Shown: positions 25,202 to 34,239, counted from the stretch's first letter. The stretch is 64,000 nucleotides of DNA from Brevibacterium linens ATCC 9172 (GCF_900169165.1 NZ_FXYY01000008.1:62001-126000), one strand, 5' to 3'. The notes: a model not told the origin generated them from the letters alone. Numbers and translations are program-made.

Positions 25202-28200
25202 ATGACAACGAATCTCACCCGAAGCGAAGCGCAGAGTCGAACACAGCTGCTCGAGGTCGATTCCTACTCAGTCCATATCGACGTCAGCAACGCCGAAACC
25301 GATGCCGACACGTACCTGTCTCGCACTGTCGTCGACTTCTCCGCTCGCTTCGTCGATTCGACATTCATCGACCTCATCGCCGACTCCGTGACCTCCGTTC
25401 TGATCAATGGTGAGAGCCTCTCCCCTGCCGAGGTGTTCGACGGCGCCCGGGTCACGTTCCCCGTCCGCGCCGGCCGCAATTCTCTGACGGTCGAAGCGCA
25501 GGCACGCTATTCCACCTCGGGCGAGGGACTGCACAGGTTCACCGATCCTGCCGACGGCAAGACCTACCTCTATACGCAGTACGAACCCACCGACGCCCGT
25601 CGCGTCTTCGCGAATTTCGACCAGCCCGACCTCAAGGCCGAGTTCATCTTCACGGTCACCGCTCCCGCTCATTTCCAGGTCCTGTCGAACCGGGCCGAGG
25701 CACGGACGGAACCGGCCGATGGCTCGGCGGGGGCCGCCTCGGCGGGATTCGAGCCTGCGAACGGATCCGCCTCGGCGGCCGTGGTCACCCATTACTTCGA
25801 ACCGACACTCAAGCAGTCGAGCTACATCACCTGCATCACCGCGGGGCCCTACGAGGGGGCGACGGACGAATGGACGGATCCGCGCACCGGGCAGACCGTG
25901 CAGCTGGGCGCGTGGACGCGCGCGAGCCTCGTCGACCACCTCGATGCGGAGGATATCTTCGGCGTCACGAAGGCGGGCCTCGACTTCTTCACCTCCGAAT
26001 TCGACTACCCCTACCCGTGGGGCAAGTACGATCAGATCTTCGTTCCCGAGTACAACCTCGGCGCGATGGAGAACCCCGGCCTGGTCACGTTCACGGACAA
26101 TCTGATCTTCCGGGACAAGGTCACGGACGCGAACTACGAGTCACGCGCCAATGTCATCCTGCACGAGATGGCGCACATGTGGTTCGGCGATCTCGTCACG
26201 ATGAAGTGGTGGGATGACCTGTGGCTCAAGGAGTCCTTCGCCGACTTCATGGGCGGGCTCGCGCTGGCCGAGGCGACGCGGTTCACCGATGGGTGGGTGA
26301 CCTTCGCGCTGCGCCGCAAGGCGTGGGCGTACACGCAGGATCTGTATCCGACGACGCATCCGATCGTCGCTGACATCCCCGATGTCGAGGCCGCGAAGCT
26401 CAATTTCGACGGCATCACCTATGCCAAGGGCGCGTCCGTGCTCAAGCAGCTCGTCGCGTTCGTCGGCCGGGAGGCGTTCTTCGCCGGGTCGCGGCTGTAC
26501 TTCAAGCGGTTCGAGTACGGCAACACCGAGCTCGCGGATTTCCTCGAATGCCTCGCCGAGGCGGCGCCGGAGCGGGACATCGCGAACTGGGCGGCCGCGT
26601 GGTTGGGGACGTCCGGAGTCTCGGAGCTGTCCCTGCAGCTGACCACCTCGGATGGTGCGGCTGGGCCTTCGGATGGTGCGTCTGCGGGTTCGGCCGGGTC
26701 GGCTGGAGCGGTCGGGTCGGCTGGAGCGGTCGGGTCGGCTGGAACGGCCGGGGCGGCTGGAACGGCCGGGTCGGCTGGATTCGCCAGCTGCGGAGCACCG
26801 ACGGATTCCGTTGCCGCTTCGCGGGGCGCTGGAGGCGGGAGACTCGTGGCTTCGAGTTCTGGAGCTCGGCTGCGCAGTCCCGATGCGGTCGACGACAGCG
26901 TCGACGGTGCGACCGGAGCCGCGTCCGCGGCCGGGTCCGGGGCAAGCGGAGCTGCGCACGCGGCCGGGTCCAGGGCAAGCGGCAGTGTTCAGCCGCCTCG
27001 GCGACGGTCCGGGTCGGAGAAGGTCACGGGCGCCACGATCACTCAGGCCGATTCGGCCGAGGGCGCGTCTCTGCTGCGGCCGCACACGATCGAGATCGCC
27101 ACGCTCGGGCGGTCGGGGCGGGAGATCGTGCCCCTCGATTCCTTCCGTTTCGAGTTCTCAACCGAGTCTGCCGACGTCGAGCAGCTGATCGGCCGCAGGG
27201 CCGGCCTGATCACTCTGCTCAACTACAACGATCTGGACTATGCGCGGGTGCGCCTGGATCCGGAATCGACGGAGGCGGCGGTCACCTCGGCGTCGCGGAT
27301 CACGGACCCGCTGTCGCGGGCCCTGGTGTGGTCGGCGTTGGACAATGCGGTCCGCGATGGGCTCATGCCGGTCCAGAAGTACCTCACTGCCTATGCCCGC
27401 AGCCTGGGCAAGGAGAGCCACGCAGGGATCATGGCGGGACTCAGCCAGACCGCTCTGACCTGCATCGATCAGTGGGTGGCGGACCGGAATTTCGATGCCG
27501 CGATCACGGGGCTGTTGGGAGCGGCACTGGATGCGTTGGCTGCGGCGAAGGCCGGGTCGGATGCGCAGCTGCATCTGGCCAATCTGGTGTTGGCGCTGAC
27601 CTCGCGGACGGCGCGATGCGCGGCGGGCAGTTCCGCGGTGGCCATGGGGCGTGGATTCGCCAGTCAGATCCTGGCGGTGCCCGTCGGCGAGGAGGTCGAC
27701 CGGATGTATGCCGGAGCTCCCGGGCAGTCCGGGCGAGTCGATGCTGCCGGTCAGGCTGGTACGACAGATCAGGCCGGCGCAGTGGATCAAGCCGGCGCGG
27801 CGGATCAGGCTGGCGCGGCGGGACAGTCGGTCGAAGCGTCCGGCGATGCCCGCTCGGGCCGAGGTGCCGAGCATTCGACTGCGACGCTGCCGTTCCGCGG
27901 CCTCATCAATGATCATGCGCTGCGGTGGAATGCGCTGACGGCGCTCGTGTGCCTCGGGTGGGCCGATCAGACCGATATCGCACGGGAGAATCATTCGGAT
28001 CCCAGCTCTTCGGGTCGGCTCCACGCCGAGACGGCCAGTGCGGCTCTGCCTCTGCCGATCGTCAAGATCCGTGCGTGGGAGGCGATCCGCGAGGCGGGCG
28101 CGCTGAGCAACGATGTGCTGTCGGCGATCATCTCCGGGTTCATCGCGCCGAGTGCGATGCCGCTCATCGAGGAGTATGTCGATGAGTACTTCGATGGTCT

Positions 28201-28423
28201 GCTCGGGTTCTGGATGGACAATTCGATCGAGATCGCCCGTCGCCTGGTGCTCGGCCTCTATCCCCGCTGGTCAGTCGACGAGGAAGCTGTGGTGGAGAAG
28301 ACCGACACGTGGTTGGCCGCCAACGTCGATGCGCCCGCGGCCCTGCGCCGCCTGGTCATCGAACGTCGGGATGATCTGGCCCGTGCCATCTTCCTGAAAT
28401 CGACTCAGAGTTCGCGACACTGA
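25202..28423 (+). CDS. pepN: aminopeptidase N (M1 family) with three Ala/Gly/Ser-rich repeat insertions
   Basis: 1073 aa against the usual 840-870. A zinc metallopeptidase that removes N-terminal residues from peptides in the cytosol. GAMENPGLVTF is the exopeptidase motif and HEMAHMWFGDLVTMKWWDDLWLKE (read in parts: HEMAH then 18 residues then E) is the zinc site; both are intact near residues 283-344. Insert 1 (about 165-182), insert 2 (about 483-615, mostly GSAGAV/GTAGAA six-residue units) and insert 3 (about 838-885, DQAGAA units) carry the extra length and sit between domains. GAGGAGG precedes the ATG. Conserved sequence resumes on both sides of each insert, so the enzyme is probably active. 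Confidence 0.92.
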   Translation: MTTNLTRSEAQSRTQLLEVDSYSVHIDVSNAETDADTYLSRTVVDFSARFVDSTFIDLIADSVTSVLINGESLSPAEVFDGARVTFPVRAGRNSLTVEAQARYSTSGEGLHRFTDPADGKTYLYTQYEPTDARRVFANFDQPDLKAEFIFTVTAPAHFQVLSNRAEARTEPADGSAGAASAGFEPANGSASAAVVTHYFEPTLKQSSYITCITAGPYEGATDEWTDPRTGQTVQLGAWTRASLVDHLDAEDIFGVTKAGLDFFTSEFDYPYPWGKYDQIFVPEYNLGAMENPGLVTFTDNLIFRDKVTDANYESRANVILHEMAHMWFGDLVTMKWWDDLWLKESFADFMGGLALAEATRFTDGWVTFALRRKAWAYTQDLYPTTHPIVADIPDVEAAKLNFDGITYAKGASVLKQLVAFVGREAFFAGSRLYFKRFEYGNTELADFLECLAEAAPERDIANWAAAWLGTSGVSELSLQLTTSDGAAGPSDGASAGSAGSAGAVGSAGAVGSAGTAGAAGTAGSAGFASCGAPTDSVAASRGAGGGRLVASSSGARLRSPDAVDDSVDGATGAASAAGSGASGAAHAAGSRASGSVQPPRRRSGSEKVTGATITQADSAEGASLLRPHTIEIATLGRSGREIVPLDSFRFEFSTESADVEQLIGRRAGLITLLNYNDLDYARVRLDPESTEAAVTSASRITDPLSRALVWSALDNAVRDGLMPVQKYLTAYARSLGKESHAGIMAGLSQTALTCIDQWVADRNFDAAITGLLGAALDALAAAKAGSDAQLHLANLVLALTSRTARCAAGSSAVAMGRGFASQILAVPVGEEVDRMYAGAPGQSGRVDAAGQAGTTDQAGAVDQAGAADQAGAAGQSVEASGDARSGRGAEHSTATLPFRGLINDHALRWNALTALVCLGWADQTDIARENHSDPSSSGRLHAETASAALPLPIVKIRAWEAIREAGALSNDVLSAIISGFIAPSAMPLIEEYVDEYFDGLLGFWMDNSIEIARRLVLGLYPRWSVDEEAVVEKTDTWLAANVDAPAALRRLVIERRDDLARAIFLKSTQSSRH
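26695..26790. repeat. 18-bp tandem repeats in pepN insert 2
   Basis: GGTCGGCTGGAGCGGTCG and variants repeat about five times, each coding six residues of the form GSAGAV or GTAGAA. The frame is preserved. The region around it (to about 27050) stays low-complexity and includes one copy of CCGCCTCGGCG. Confidence 0.85.
27750..27830. repeat. 18-bp tandem repeats in pepN insert 3
   Basis: GATCAGGCCGGCGCAGTG and variants repeat about four times, coding DQAGA(V/A) units within the C-terminal helical domain of PepN. Same 18-bp period as insert 2 but a different unit, so the two arose independently. Confidence 0.8.
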
Positions 28424-28798
28424 CCGGCAGGCGCCTCGGCGAGGGGGCTGGGGCGAATCAGCTCAACAGCCGCCTCGGCGAGGGGACCTTGGGCGAATCA
28501 GCTCCGCAGCCGCCTCGGCGGGCGAGTACCGGTGAAACCGAGCCGACGGTCGTCCCGGTCAGCTCTGTTCGATACCGGCCTCGGCTAGCGCCGCTCCCCT
28601 GGCGGGGCTCCCCAGCTAGGGCTCACTTGAAATCGCTGATGGCCGGCGCCCTTCCTTCCTGGGGCACCGGCCATCAGAGTGTCGGCTCGTCTCAGTTTCC
28701 GCCTGAACCGGCTGTTCGTCGCTCCGACTCGGTCCAGATCGCTCCGACTCGGTCCAGATCGCTCCGACTCGGTCCGGGTCGCTCCGACTCGGTCATGG
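28424..28798. other. 375-bp intergenic region between convergent pepN and the NlpC/P60 gene, made largely of repeats
   Basis: No gene. It contains a 30-bp direct repeat (GGGCGAATCAGCTC..CAGCCGCCTCGGCG) at 28451-28480 and 28491-28520, spaced 40 bp, with two copies of the 11-mer at 28470 and 28510 and a partial one at 28430. Then follow the hairpin at 28636-28677 and the 20-bp tandem array at 28721-28800. Confidence 0.8.
28636..28677. terminator. hairpin between convergent pepN and NlpC/P60 genes
   Basis: CTGATGGCCGG at 28636-28646 pairs perfectly with CCGGCCATCAG at 28667-28677; the 20-base loop allows a few more G.C pairs (CGCCC with GGGGC). There is no T tract. Its position between two gene ends suggests a bidirectional terminator. 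Confidence 0.65.
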
Positions 28799-28800
28799 TC
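28721..28800. repeat. 20-bp tandem repeat, four copies, ending on the NlpC/P60 stop codon
   Basis: GCTCCGACTCGGTCCAGATC twice exactly (28721, 28741), then with GGGTC (28761) and ATGGTC (28781) endings. The fourth unit covers two bases of the stop codon of the minus-strand gene (complement 28799-28801). Confidence 0.95.
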
Positions 28801-29887
28801 AGAGGATCCGGCGGGCTCCAGAGAATTCGTTTCCGGAATCCCACTTCTTCCAGTCGGTGACGTAGACGTCCTTCGACGCGTTCGGCGAGTGGATCATCTT
28901 GCCGTCGCCGACGTACATGCCGACGTGGTGGACCGTTCCCGAGCTGGTTGAGAAGAACAGCAGGTCACCGGGTTTGAGGTTCGACGAGGAGACTGCCTTG
29001 CCGGCCTTCGCCTGTTCGCCGGAGTCGCGGGGCAGGTCGATGCCGTGGGCTTTGAAGATGGAGTAGGTGAATCCGGAGCAGTCGAATCCGTAGGCCGAGA
29101 CTCCGGCCCACAGGTAGCGCAGGCCGTCGAACTGCTTCGCGGTCTTCACGAGGTCTTTGCCGCTGGGCTTCTCGGGTTTGCCGCCGACATCGTAGACATC
29201 GACATCGTCGATGTCGATCCAGGCGGCTCCGCCTCCGGGGAGTGCGACGCGGACGTCGTCGACGTCCTGTGCGATGAGGGGCAGATCGACGTTGAAGCTG
29301 ATGTCGGCACCGGTGTCCTTGGTGAACTCGATGCCTTCGAGTTCGCTCTTGGGCTTCGTGACCACGGCTCGGGGCTGGTCCTCGCGGAGCTTCCCGAAGC
29401 GGTCGTTTTCAACCAGCTGCTTCTTGGGCAGCCAGCCCGGGTAGCCCTTCTTGTTCTTCGGGGTCTGCTGGTCGGTCACGGCGACCTTGGCCCAGCTGCC
29501 CTTGACATCGAGGACGGAGACCTCCGAACCGTACGTCGCTTGGGTCTCGGTTTTGCCAGTCAGTCCGCGGCGGGCATCGGTGGATTCGAGGTTCTTGTTC
29601 CACTTCTTGAGGGCGACGGGGTGCTGGAGCGCAGGCTTGTCCACCTTGCGCGGAGCCTTAGGGTCGGTCCACAGCGTCGCTACCGTGACATCGACGTAGG
29701 CGGTCTCGCCCTTCTCGATCGTGCCGTCGGTGATTCGTTCGAGTTCTTGGCCGGGCACGACTCCAGCGGAGATGCCGGACGTATTTGCGGCGTCGGTCGA
29801 GGACAGATTGCTCGACAGTGCGGGAGCACCAGCGCCGAAAACCAGTCCGACCCCAAGTGCTGCCGAAACAGCAATTTTGGTACGCAT
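28799..29887 (-). CDS. secreted NlpC/P60 peptidoglycan hydrolase with SH3-like region
   Basis: 362 aa. The signal peptide MRTKIAVSAALGVGLVFGAG... APALSS directs secretion. Residues 60-245 form SH3-like beta modules (TVATLWTDP, SEVSVLDVKGSWAKVAV, GYPGWLPKKQLV), and residues 250-362 the NlpC/P60 domain with catalytic Cys in YGFDCSGFTY, His in TVHHVGMYVGDGKMIHSP and a third polar residue in that His-Ser stretch. These enzymes cut gamma-D-Glu-diaminopimelate bonds in wall peptides, so this is a wall-remodelling endopeptidase outside the cell. The dipeptide transport and degradation run at 38491-49819 could use such products. Confidence 0.9.
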   Translation of the reverse strand: MRTKIAVSAALGVGLVFGAGAPALSSNLSSTDAANTSGISAGVVPGQELERITDGTIEKGETAYVDVTVATLWTDPKAPRKVDKPALQHPVALKKWNKNLESTDARRGLTGKTETQATYGSEVSVLDVKGSWAKVAVTDQQTPKNKKGYPGWLPKKQLVENDRFGKLREDQPRAVVTKPKSELEGIEFTKDTGADISFNVDLPLIAQDVDDVRVALPGGGAAWIDIDDVDVYDVGGKPEKPSGKDLVKTAKQFDGLRYLWAGVSAYGFDCSGFTYSIFKAHGIDLPRDSGEQAKAGKAVSSSNLKPGDLLFFSTSSGTVHHVGMYVGDGKMIHSPNASKDVYVTDWKKWDSGNEFSGARRIL

Positions 29888-30232
29888 TATTTCTCTTTCG
29901 GTCTGCGGGCGGCAGGCCCGCGTGGGGGAAGTCTCCGAAGGTGCGCAAGCGCATTCGGCGTACTGTCTTCGCTTCTGATTCGGCCTCTCCGTCAGGAGCG
30001 GCCTCGCCGGAAACGAGGTTCTGCACGGTGTCGATTCTACCGGCTGTCACACGACCGGCGGTATTCATGACACCGTGACAGGATAACGCGGACTGGTCAT
30101 GGTTTGAAGTCCACTTGCTCGAATCGATGCTCAGCTGAGACTTCGACCAGGCACCGCCGGCCGATATCGGGCCCGACCGGGGCCGGAGACAGTCCTCAGT
30201 CAGGTGTCACATATCGGTGCCTGCATCAGCTC
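29888..30232. other. 345-bp upstream region of the NlpC/P60 gene
   Basis: No gene is supported. Just upstream of the start is a hairpin GCGGGC-CTGCC-GCCCGC near 29906-29922. A TAGAAT (complement of about 30034-30039) is the best -10 candidate for the minus strand. At the right end a 26-bp direct repeat of the neighbouring gene end begins at 30207 (separate entry). I looked for a ydaO-type c-di-AMP riboswitch, often found upstream of actinobacterial wall hydrolases, and could not recognise one. Confidence 0.5.
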
Positions 30233-30258
30233 TCACATATCGGTGCCTGCACCAGCAA
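30207..30258. repeat. 26-bp tandem duplication of the LLM gene's 3' end
   Basis: TCACATATCGGTGCCTGCA occurs at 30207 and 30233, 26 bp apart. The second copy is the real end of the gene (its first three bases are the stop codon on the minus strand); the first lies outside the gene and carries a second in-register stop. Confidence 0.9.
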
Positions 30259-31348
30259 CGCCGGAGGCACCGGTGGAGCCGAGGACTTCTGCGGCGAGCA
30301 ATTCGATCGTCTGGATCCGCCCCGGGTCTTCGCGTAGGTGTTCGCCTTCCATGGCGCCGGCGATCGGCTGGATCATGATTTCGTCGACGTCGAAGCGCTC
30401 CGCGAGTTCCTCGAGCTGCGCGGACACGGATTCCGTGTCGCCGATGATCCAGTTGCCGGAAAGCTCTTCGCCGACCATACGCTCCTGGTCGGTCATCACC
30501 GATCGCACGTCGTCGCCGACCAGGTGCAGTTTCTCCATCGGCCCGCCCGTGCGCAGTCGAGCCATCTGCAGCACGAAGGGTTCCGCACGCAGCTGCGCTT
30601 CTTCCTCGGTCGGTGCTGCGACGACGTTGGCCGTGACGAAAGTCTGGGGCGTGTCACCGTAGGCACCCGGAGTGAAATTGTCGCGGTAGATCTTCATTCC
30701 GGTGGTGGCACCGGATGCGAAGTGGTTGGCGAAGACATAGGGCATGCCGAGCTCAGCTGCCAGCCGCGCAGAGTATCCGGACGATCCGAGCAGCCAGGGC
30801 AGCGGCTGCGTTCCCGGCACTGCAGCGGGAGTCGCCTTGAGCACGTGTTCGCGCCCACCGTGGAGCGGAACTCGCATCCCCTCGGGCCGCATGAGGCTGA
30901 GCGTGTCGATCACGTGTTGGGGGAACTGTTCGACGGGATCGATTGCTCGCCCTTCGCGGTCGACCATCCGTCCCTCACCGAGGTGGCCTCGCATTGCCGC
31001 CGAGGTGATCGGGTCCGTACCCGGTGCGCGCCCGATTCCCAGATCGATACGGTCGCCGTAGACCGCCGACAGGAGGGCGAAGAGTTCGGCGACGGCCAGC
31101 GGAGCATGGTTGGGAAGCATGACCCCACCGGAACCGAGGCGAATCTGCTGTGTTCCTTGGCCGAGGTACATGAGCTCCGGACCAGGCATCGTCGATGCGA
31201 TGGAGGGCATGTTGTGGTGCTCGGCGACCCAATATCGGGTGAATCCGAGCTTGTCAGCCGTGTCGATGATCTGCTTCGAGGCGGCGAAGGAGTCTGCTGT
31301 CGTCTGTCCTGCGCGGACCGGGACGAGATCGAGGATCGAAAGCTTCAT
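30233..31348 (-). CDS. LLM-class flavin-dependent oxidoreductase
   Basis: 371 aa luciferase-like monooxygenase fold. MKLSILDLVPVRAGQTTADSF opens the barrel; RYWVAEHHNMPSIASTMPG and IRLGSGGVMLPNHAPLAVAEL are hallmark motifs of this class, and RIDLGIGRAPGTDP follows. The C-terminal half has the loop GSSGYSARLAAELGMPYVFANHF. Members use FMN or F420; this subgroup (MsnO8-like) is FMN-type and usually of unknown substrate. Cytosolic, likely monocistronic. The gene end is duplicated downstream. Confidence 0.87.
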   Translation of the reverse strand: MKLSILDLVPVRAGQTTADSFAASKQIIDTADKLGFTRYWVAEHHNMPSIASTMPGPELMYLGQGTQQIRLGSGGVMLPNHAPLAVAELFALLSAVYGDRIDLGIGRAPGTDPITSAAMRGHLGEGRMVDREGRAIDPVEQFPQHVIDTLSLMRPEGMRVPLHGGREHVLKATPAAVPGTQPLPWLLGSSGYSARLAAELGMPYVFANHFASGATTGMKIYRDNFTPGAYGDTPQTFVTANVVAAPTEEEAQLRAEPFVLQMARLRTGGPMEKLHLVGDDVRSVMTDQERMVGEELSGNWIIGDTESVSAQLEELAERFDVDEIMIQPIAGAMEGEHLREDPGRIQTIELLAAEVLGSTGASGVAGAGTDM

Positions 31349-31426
31349 ACCGGGGCAACAGTACGTGCGAGCGGAACATTCCGATCCGCGCCGACCTGGG
31401 GATCGGCTGAAGAGGGTTCATCCGGC

Positions 31427-31535
31427 GGTCAGCCGAAGGTGGCCGGCCCGGTGGTCAGCCGCAGTGGGGCCATCCGTTCCCCACCGACCCGGCGGCCAGC
31501 CGAAGTCGGCCTGCCTGACGGTCAGCCGAAGAGAG
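31427..31535. repeat. degenerate repeats of the HNH gene's 3' end
   Basis: GG(T/C)CAGCCG(A/C)AG starts at 31427, 31453, 31494 and 31520, spaced 26, 41 and 26 bp. The last is the gene's own end, including the stop codon at complement 31522-31524. The others fill the gap towards the LLM gene. Confidence 0.75.
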
Positions 31536-33795
31536 TCTCTCCGATTTCCCGCGCGATGAACCGTGCATGCAGCACCGGCTCTTGTGCTGGGTCGATGGTC
31601 GCTGGTGGCACCCATGCGGGCCGACCGTCGATGAGCATTCTGCAGTCCCAATCGGTGTAATCAAGCAGGTGGTGGTGCGCGCCGCAGGCCAAGGTGAGGT
31701 TGTTGACGTCGGTCTTTCCGTTCTCCGCCCACGGGACGATATGGTGCGCTTCGCACCAGCCGGGAGGAGTGTCGCACCCGGGGAATGTGCATCCCTGGTC
31801 GCGACTGGCGAGGATCGCCAGCTGCTTCTCGGTGGCCAAGCGTCGTTCTGTCGCCAGTGCCATCGATTTCGCTTTCTCGCCCATGAGGTGGAAGAAGACC
31901 GAACCGTTCAGCCCTTCCAGAACCGCGGCGTCGATCGGGAACGGCGCTTCTACCCCGGTCACGGCTTTGCCGGTCTGGTTCGCCACGTCTTCAGCCTTGG
32001 CTGTGACGACCAGCGCGTAGGCCGCTCCGGCTTTGATGCGATTCATCTCGATGCTGCCGATCACGCTGGAGAAGCGCTCGTAGATGCGACGGCGCACACT
32101 CGGCTGTTCAGCGGCCATGGCCACCAGAGTGCCGTCCTGTTTCACACCGGCTCCCTGCGGGATCTCTCCATTCTCGCCGACCTGCGGAGGATCGAAGTCG
32201 AGGGAGGGGTCGAGACAGTCCGAGCGGTCGCCGCGTAGGACTTCCGAGAAGGTGTCCACGATTTCTCTGTCACGATCGGCCCCGCCGACTGCCGTATCGT
32301 CACAGCCTTCTTCATCTGACGGTGAGTCAGTCTTGATGCGTGAGGTCAGCAGTCCGTTGAGGATCCCTCCGGTCTCCTCGTCGAGGCGACCTTTGAGGGT
32401 CCACGTTCCGTCCTTCGCTTGGCGCAGGTTGACAGCGAAACTGTCCCGGTCCGCTGCTTCCTTCGGTTCCTGACCATCGGGATCGATCCAGCCCAGAATC
32501 TCTTCGAAGAGTGTATGGATATCGCAGACGCGAACAGTCTGAGCCTTTTCGACAAGCAGACTTTCAGCCTTGATCTTGTCGTCTTCGGACACGTTCACCG
32601 GCAGGTTCTTCAAGCATTTGGAGATGGTCGACGCCTGGTTTGCCGAGAGCACTCCTTCACGGAGGGCCGCCGCGAGAATCGGAAACTGCGCTTCGATCGA
32701 TTCCCCGCTGATGCTGGTCCGCTTCCCCAGGCACTCAGCGAGCTGAGTGCGGCGGTGGGCCTCGTGTGCGGACAGGTTCAGGCGATGTTGGACCAGCGCC
32801 TTCGTCGTCTTCGCGCCGTAGTCGCGGGGCGTGCCGACACGATCGAACACGGAGAGCGTCACGATCGACAGGGATTCTGTCAGACGGTTCAAGGTCTCAA
32901 GACCGTCGAGAAGAGTCACCGCGTCATCCGGCCCCATGGGGCGGGTGAAGTCGTGCAGTCCATCGAGCAGGCTCTGCAGAGCGCAGATGCTTTCCGTGAC
33001 TTCTGGGGCTGCGTGCTTCAGGTCTGACCAGCGAAATTCGTCGAGCAGGGGATGCGCGTCAGCTTCGGAGTCATAGCGTTCGGCGAGAGCCTTGTGTCGC
33101 TCAGTGCGTTCCGCCTCAGCGATACGTTCAGCTTCTTCTTGCGCTCGCTTCTTCGCCTCGTACCGTTCAACACGGGCGTTCCACTCCGCTCTTTCCCGTG
33201 CGAGCTCTTCGTCCTCTGCACGAGCCTGCGGGTTCTTCCGCAGGAATTCCTCACGCTCCGCAGCTTTCTGCGCCTCGCGTTCCTCGCGCTTCGCCTTCAT
33301 CCACGCGCTTTGGCGTGCTTCGATCTCTTTGATACATTCCTGAACTTCTGCCTCGGTCTCCGGCATCGTCGTCCGACTCGTCCAGAGCCCCTGACCGGCG
33401 CGGATATCGCCGCCCGGGAGAGGAAGAACCTCTGCATCGGCCTCAACAGCGGCCGGTTCGCTGCCACCTTGGACAGCTGCGACTCCCTCGACGGCCGCGA
33501 CGCCGTCGTCGGCCGTGCCCACTTCGGCACCGTCCTCGCAGTCGGCCAGGTTGTCGGCGATCCCGTCGAACCTGTCGGCAAGCGGATGACCGGTCAGATC
33601 GAATCCGGCCTCAGCGAGCAGCTCCCGATAGGTCGACCTGGAGGAGCCGCTGTCGGCAGACCGGACAGAAGAGCCAGCTGCAGTTGGAGGGAGGCCACTG
33701 GGCGGTGAACCTTGAGGGGGTGGTGGTGCCTGCGAAGCCTTTCCTGCATCGCGGTCGCTGTGCTCGTCGTACCTTCGGTCGGGGATGAGAGCCAT
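31522..33795 (-). CDS. DUF222 domain protein with C-terminal HNH nuclease motif
   Basis: 757 aa, long for the family. The N-terminus is Pro/Ser/Glu-rich; residues 130-225 form a long charged helix (REEREAQKAAEREEFLRKNP) likely to be coiled coil. DUF222 spans roughly 255-560 and the HNH motif is at the C-terminus: GCTFPGCDTPPGWCEAHHIVPW, then NNLTLACGAHHHLLD, with both Cys pairs and the catalytic His present. Actinobacterial genomes carry many such genes (the 13E12 repeat family in mycobacteria); they are probably nucleases of mobile or phage-defence origin, with no proven role. It stands alone here behind an AT-rich upstream region. Confidence 0.85.
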   Translation of the reverse strand: MALIPDRRYDEHSDRDAGKASQAPPPPQGSPPSGLPPTAAGSSVRSADSGSSRSTYRELLAEAGFDLTGHPLADRFDGIADNLADCEDGAEVGTADDGVAAVEGVAAVQGGSEPAAVEADAEVLPLPGGDIRAGQGLWTSRTTMPETEAEVQECIKEIEARQSAWMKAKREEREAQKAAEREEFLRKNPQARAEDEELARERAEWNARVERYEAKKRAQEEAERIAEAERTERHKALAERYDSEADAHPLLDEFRWSDLKHAAPEVTESICALQSLLDGLHDFTRPMGPDDAVTLLDGLETLNRLTESLSIVTLSVFDRVGTPRDYGAKTTKALVQHRLNLSAHEAHRRTQLAECLGKRTSISGESIEAQFPILAAALREGVLSANQASTISKCLKNLPVNVSEDDKIKAESLLVEKAQTVRVCDIHTLFEEILGWIDPDGQEPKEAADRDSFAVNLRQAKDGTWTLKGRLDEETGGILNGLLTSRIKTDSPSDEEGCDDTAVGGADRDREIVDTFSEVLRGDRSDCLDPSLDFDPPQVGENGEIPQGAGVKQDGTLVAMAAEQPSVRRRIYERFSSVIGSIEMNRIKAGAAYALVVTAKAEDVANQTGKAVTGVEAPFPIDAAVLEGLNGSVFFHLMGEKAKSMALATERRLATEKQLAILASRDQGCTFPGCDTPPGWCEAHHIVPWAENGKTDVNNLTLACGAHHHLLDYTDWDCRMLIDGRPAWVPPATIDPAQEPVLHARFIAREIGETLFG

Positions 33796-34239
33796 TTTCT
33801 CTGTGTCCGTTCATCATCGTTGATGCCTTCGGCTTGCCCTTATTCTAATTCGTCAATCGAACAGAGTCCATAGTTTTGTGCGATTTTATTGAGTCAATTT
33901 TCTTTTCGTTCTATTGTGTACGATTTCTGCTGGTCAGATCGAGATTGCGCCCGGAGCGCGATGGTTGACCATGATCGCCGGCGACGGTCAGACGAGAAGC
34001 CTCTCGTAGTTCGTGCCGACGAAGTGGACCAAGACTACTTCTCGCCACTGACGTGAGCGCGCAGAGCCAGCACCCCGCCGTACGCAAGCGCGCAGAGCCA
34101 GCACCCCGCCGTACGCGAGCGCGCAGGACCAGCGCCCCACCACAGTCGCGCAGGAAGAATTCGCATCCCGCCGCACTCAAGCGCGCACAACCACTGCCCC
34201 ACCGCAGCTGCGAACGCCCGCTCCGGCTCGCAGCCCCAG
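33796..34239. other. 444-bp intergenic region: AT-rich stretch and 31-bp tandem repeats
   Basis: Bases 33836-33935 are strikingly AT-rich for this DNA (for example GATTTTATTGAGTCAATTTT near 33883) and lie directly upstream of the HNH gene, so they probably hold its promoter. To the right is the tandem array at 34056-34210. An open frame on the minus strand covers much of it (33911-34324), but it is only the repeat read through and overlaps a real gene, so I do not call it. Confidence 0.65.
34056..34210. repeat. 31-bp tandem repeat, about five units
   Basis: AGCGCGCAGAGCCAGCACCC begins the unit. Starts are at 34056, 34087, 34118, about 34149 and 34180, an exact 31-bp period. The first two units are nearly identical; later ones diverge. 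The array ends about 30 bases before the stop of the XRE-cupin gene at 34240. GTACGCAA, at the unit junctions, recurs at 36153 and 36199 beyond the neighbouring oxidoreductase. Confidence 0.85.

Noticed and set aside
28721..28800. CRISPR-like array
   Set aside because: 20-bp units repeat head to tail without spacers.
29888..30200. ydaO (c-di-AMP) riboswitch upstream of the NlpC/P60 gene
   Set aside because: Expected by analogy, but I could not find the conserved core; only a small GCGGGC hairpin is visible. A covariance-model search would decide.
31522..33795. Homing endonuclease or prophage gene
   Set aside because: DUF222-HNH proteins are chromosomal families in actinobacteria; no intron, intein, integrase or phage gene is nearby.
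34056..34210. CRISPR-like array
   Set aside because: Units abut with no unique spacers and no cas genes are near; it is a tandem repeat.
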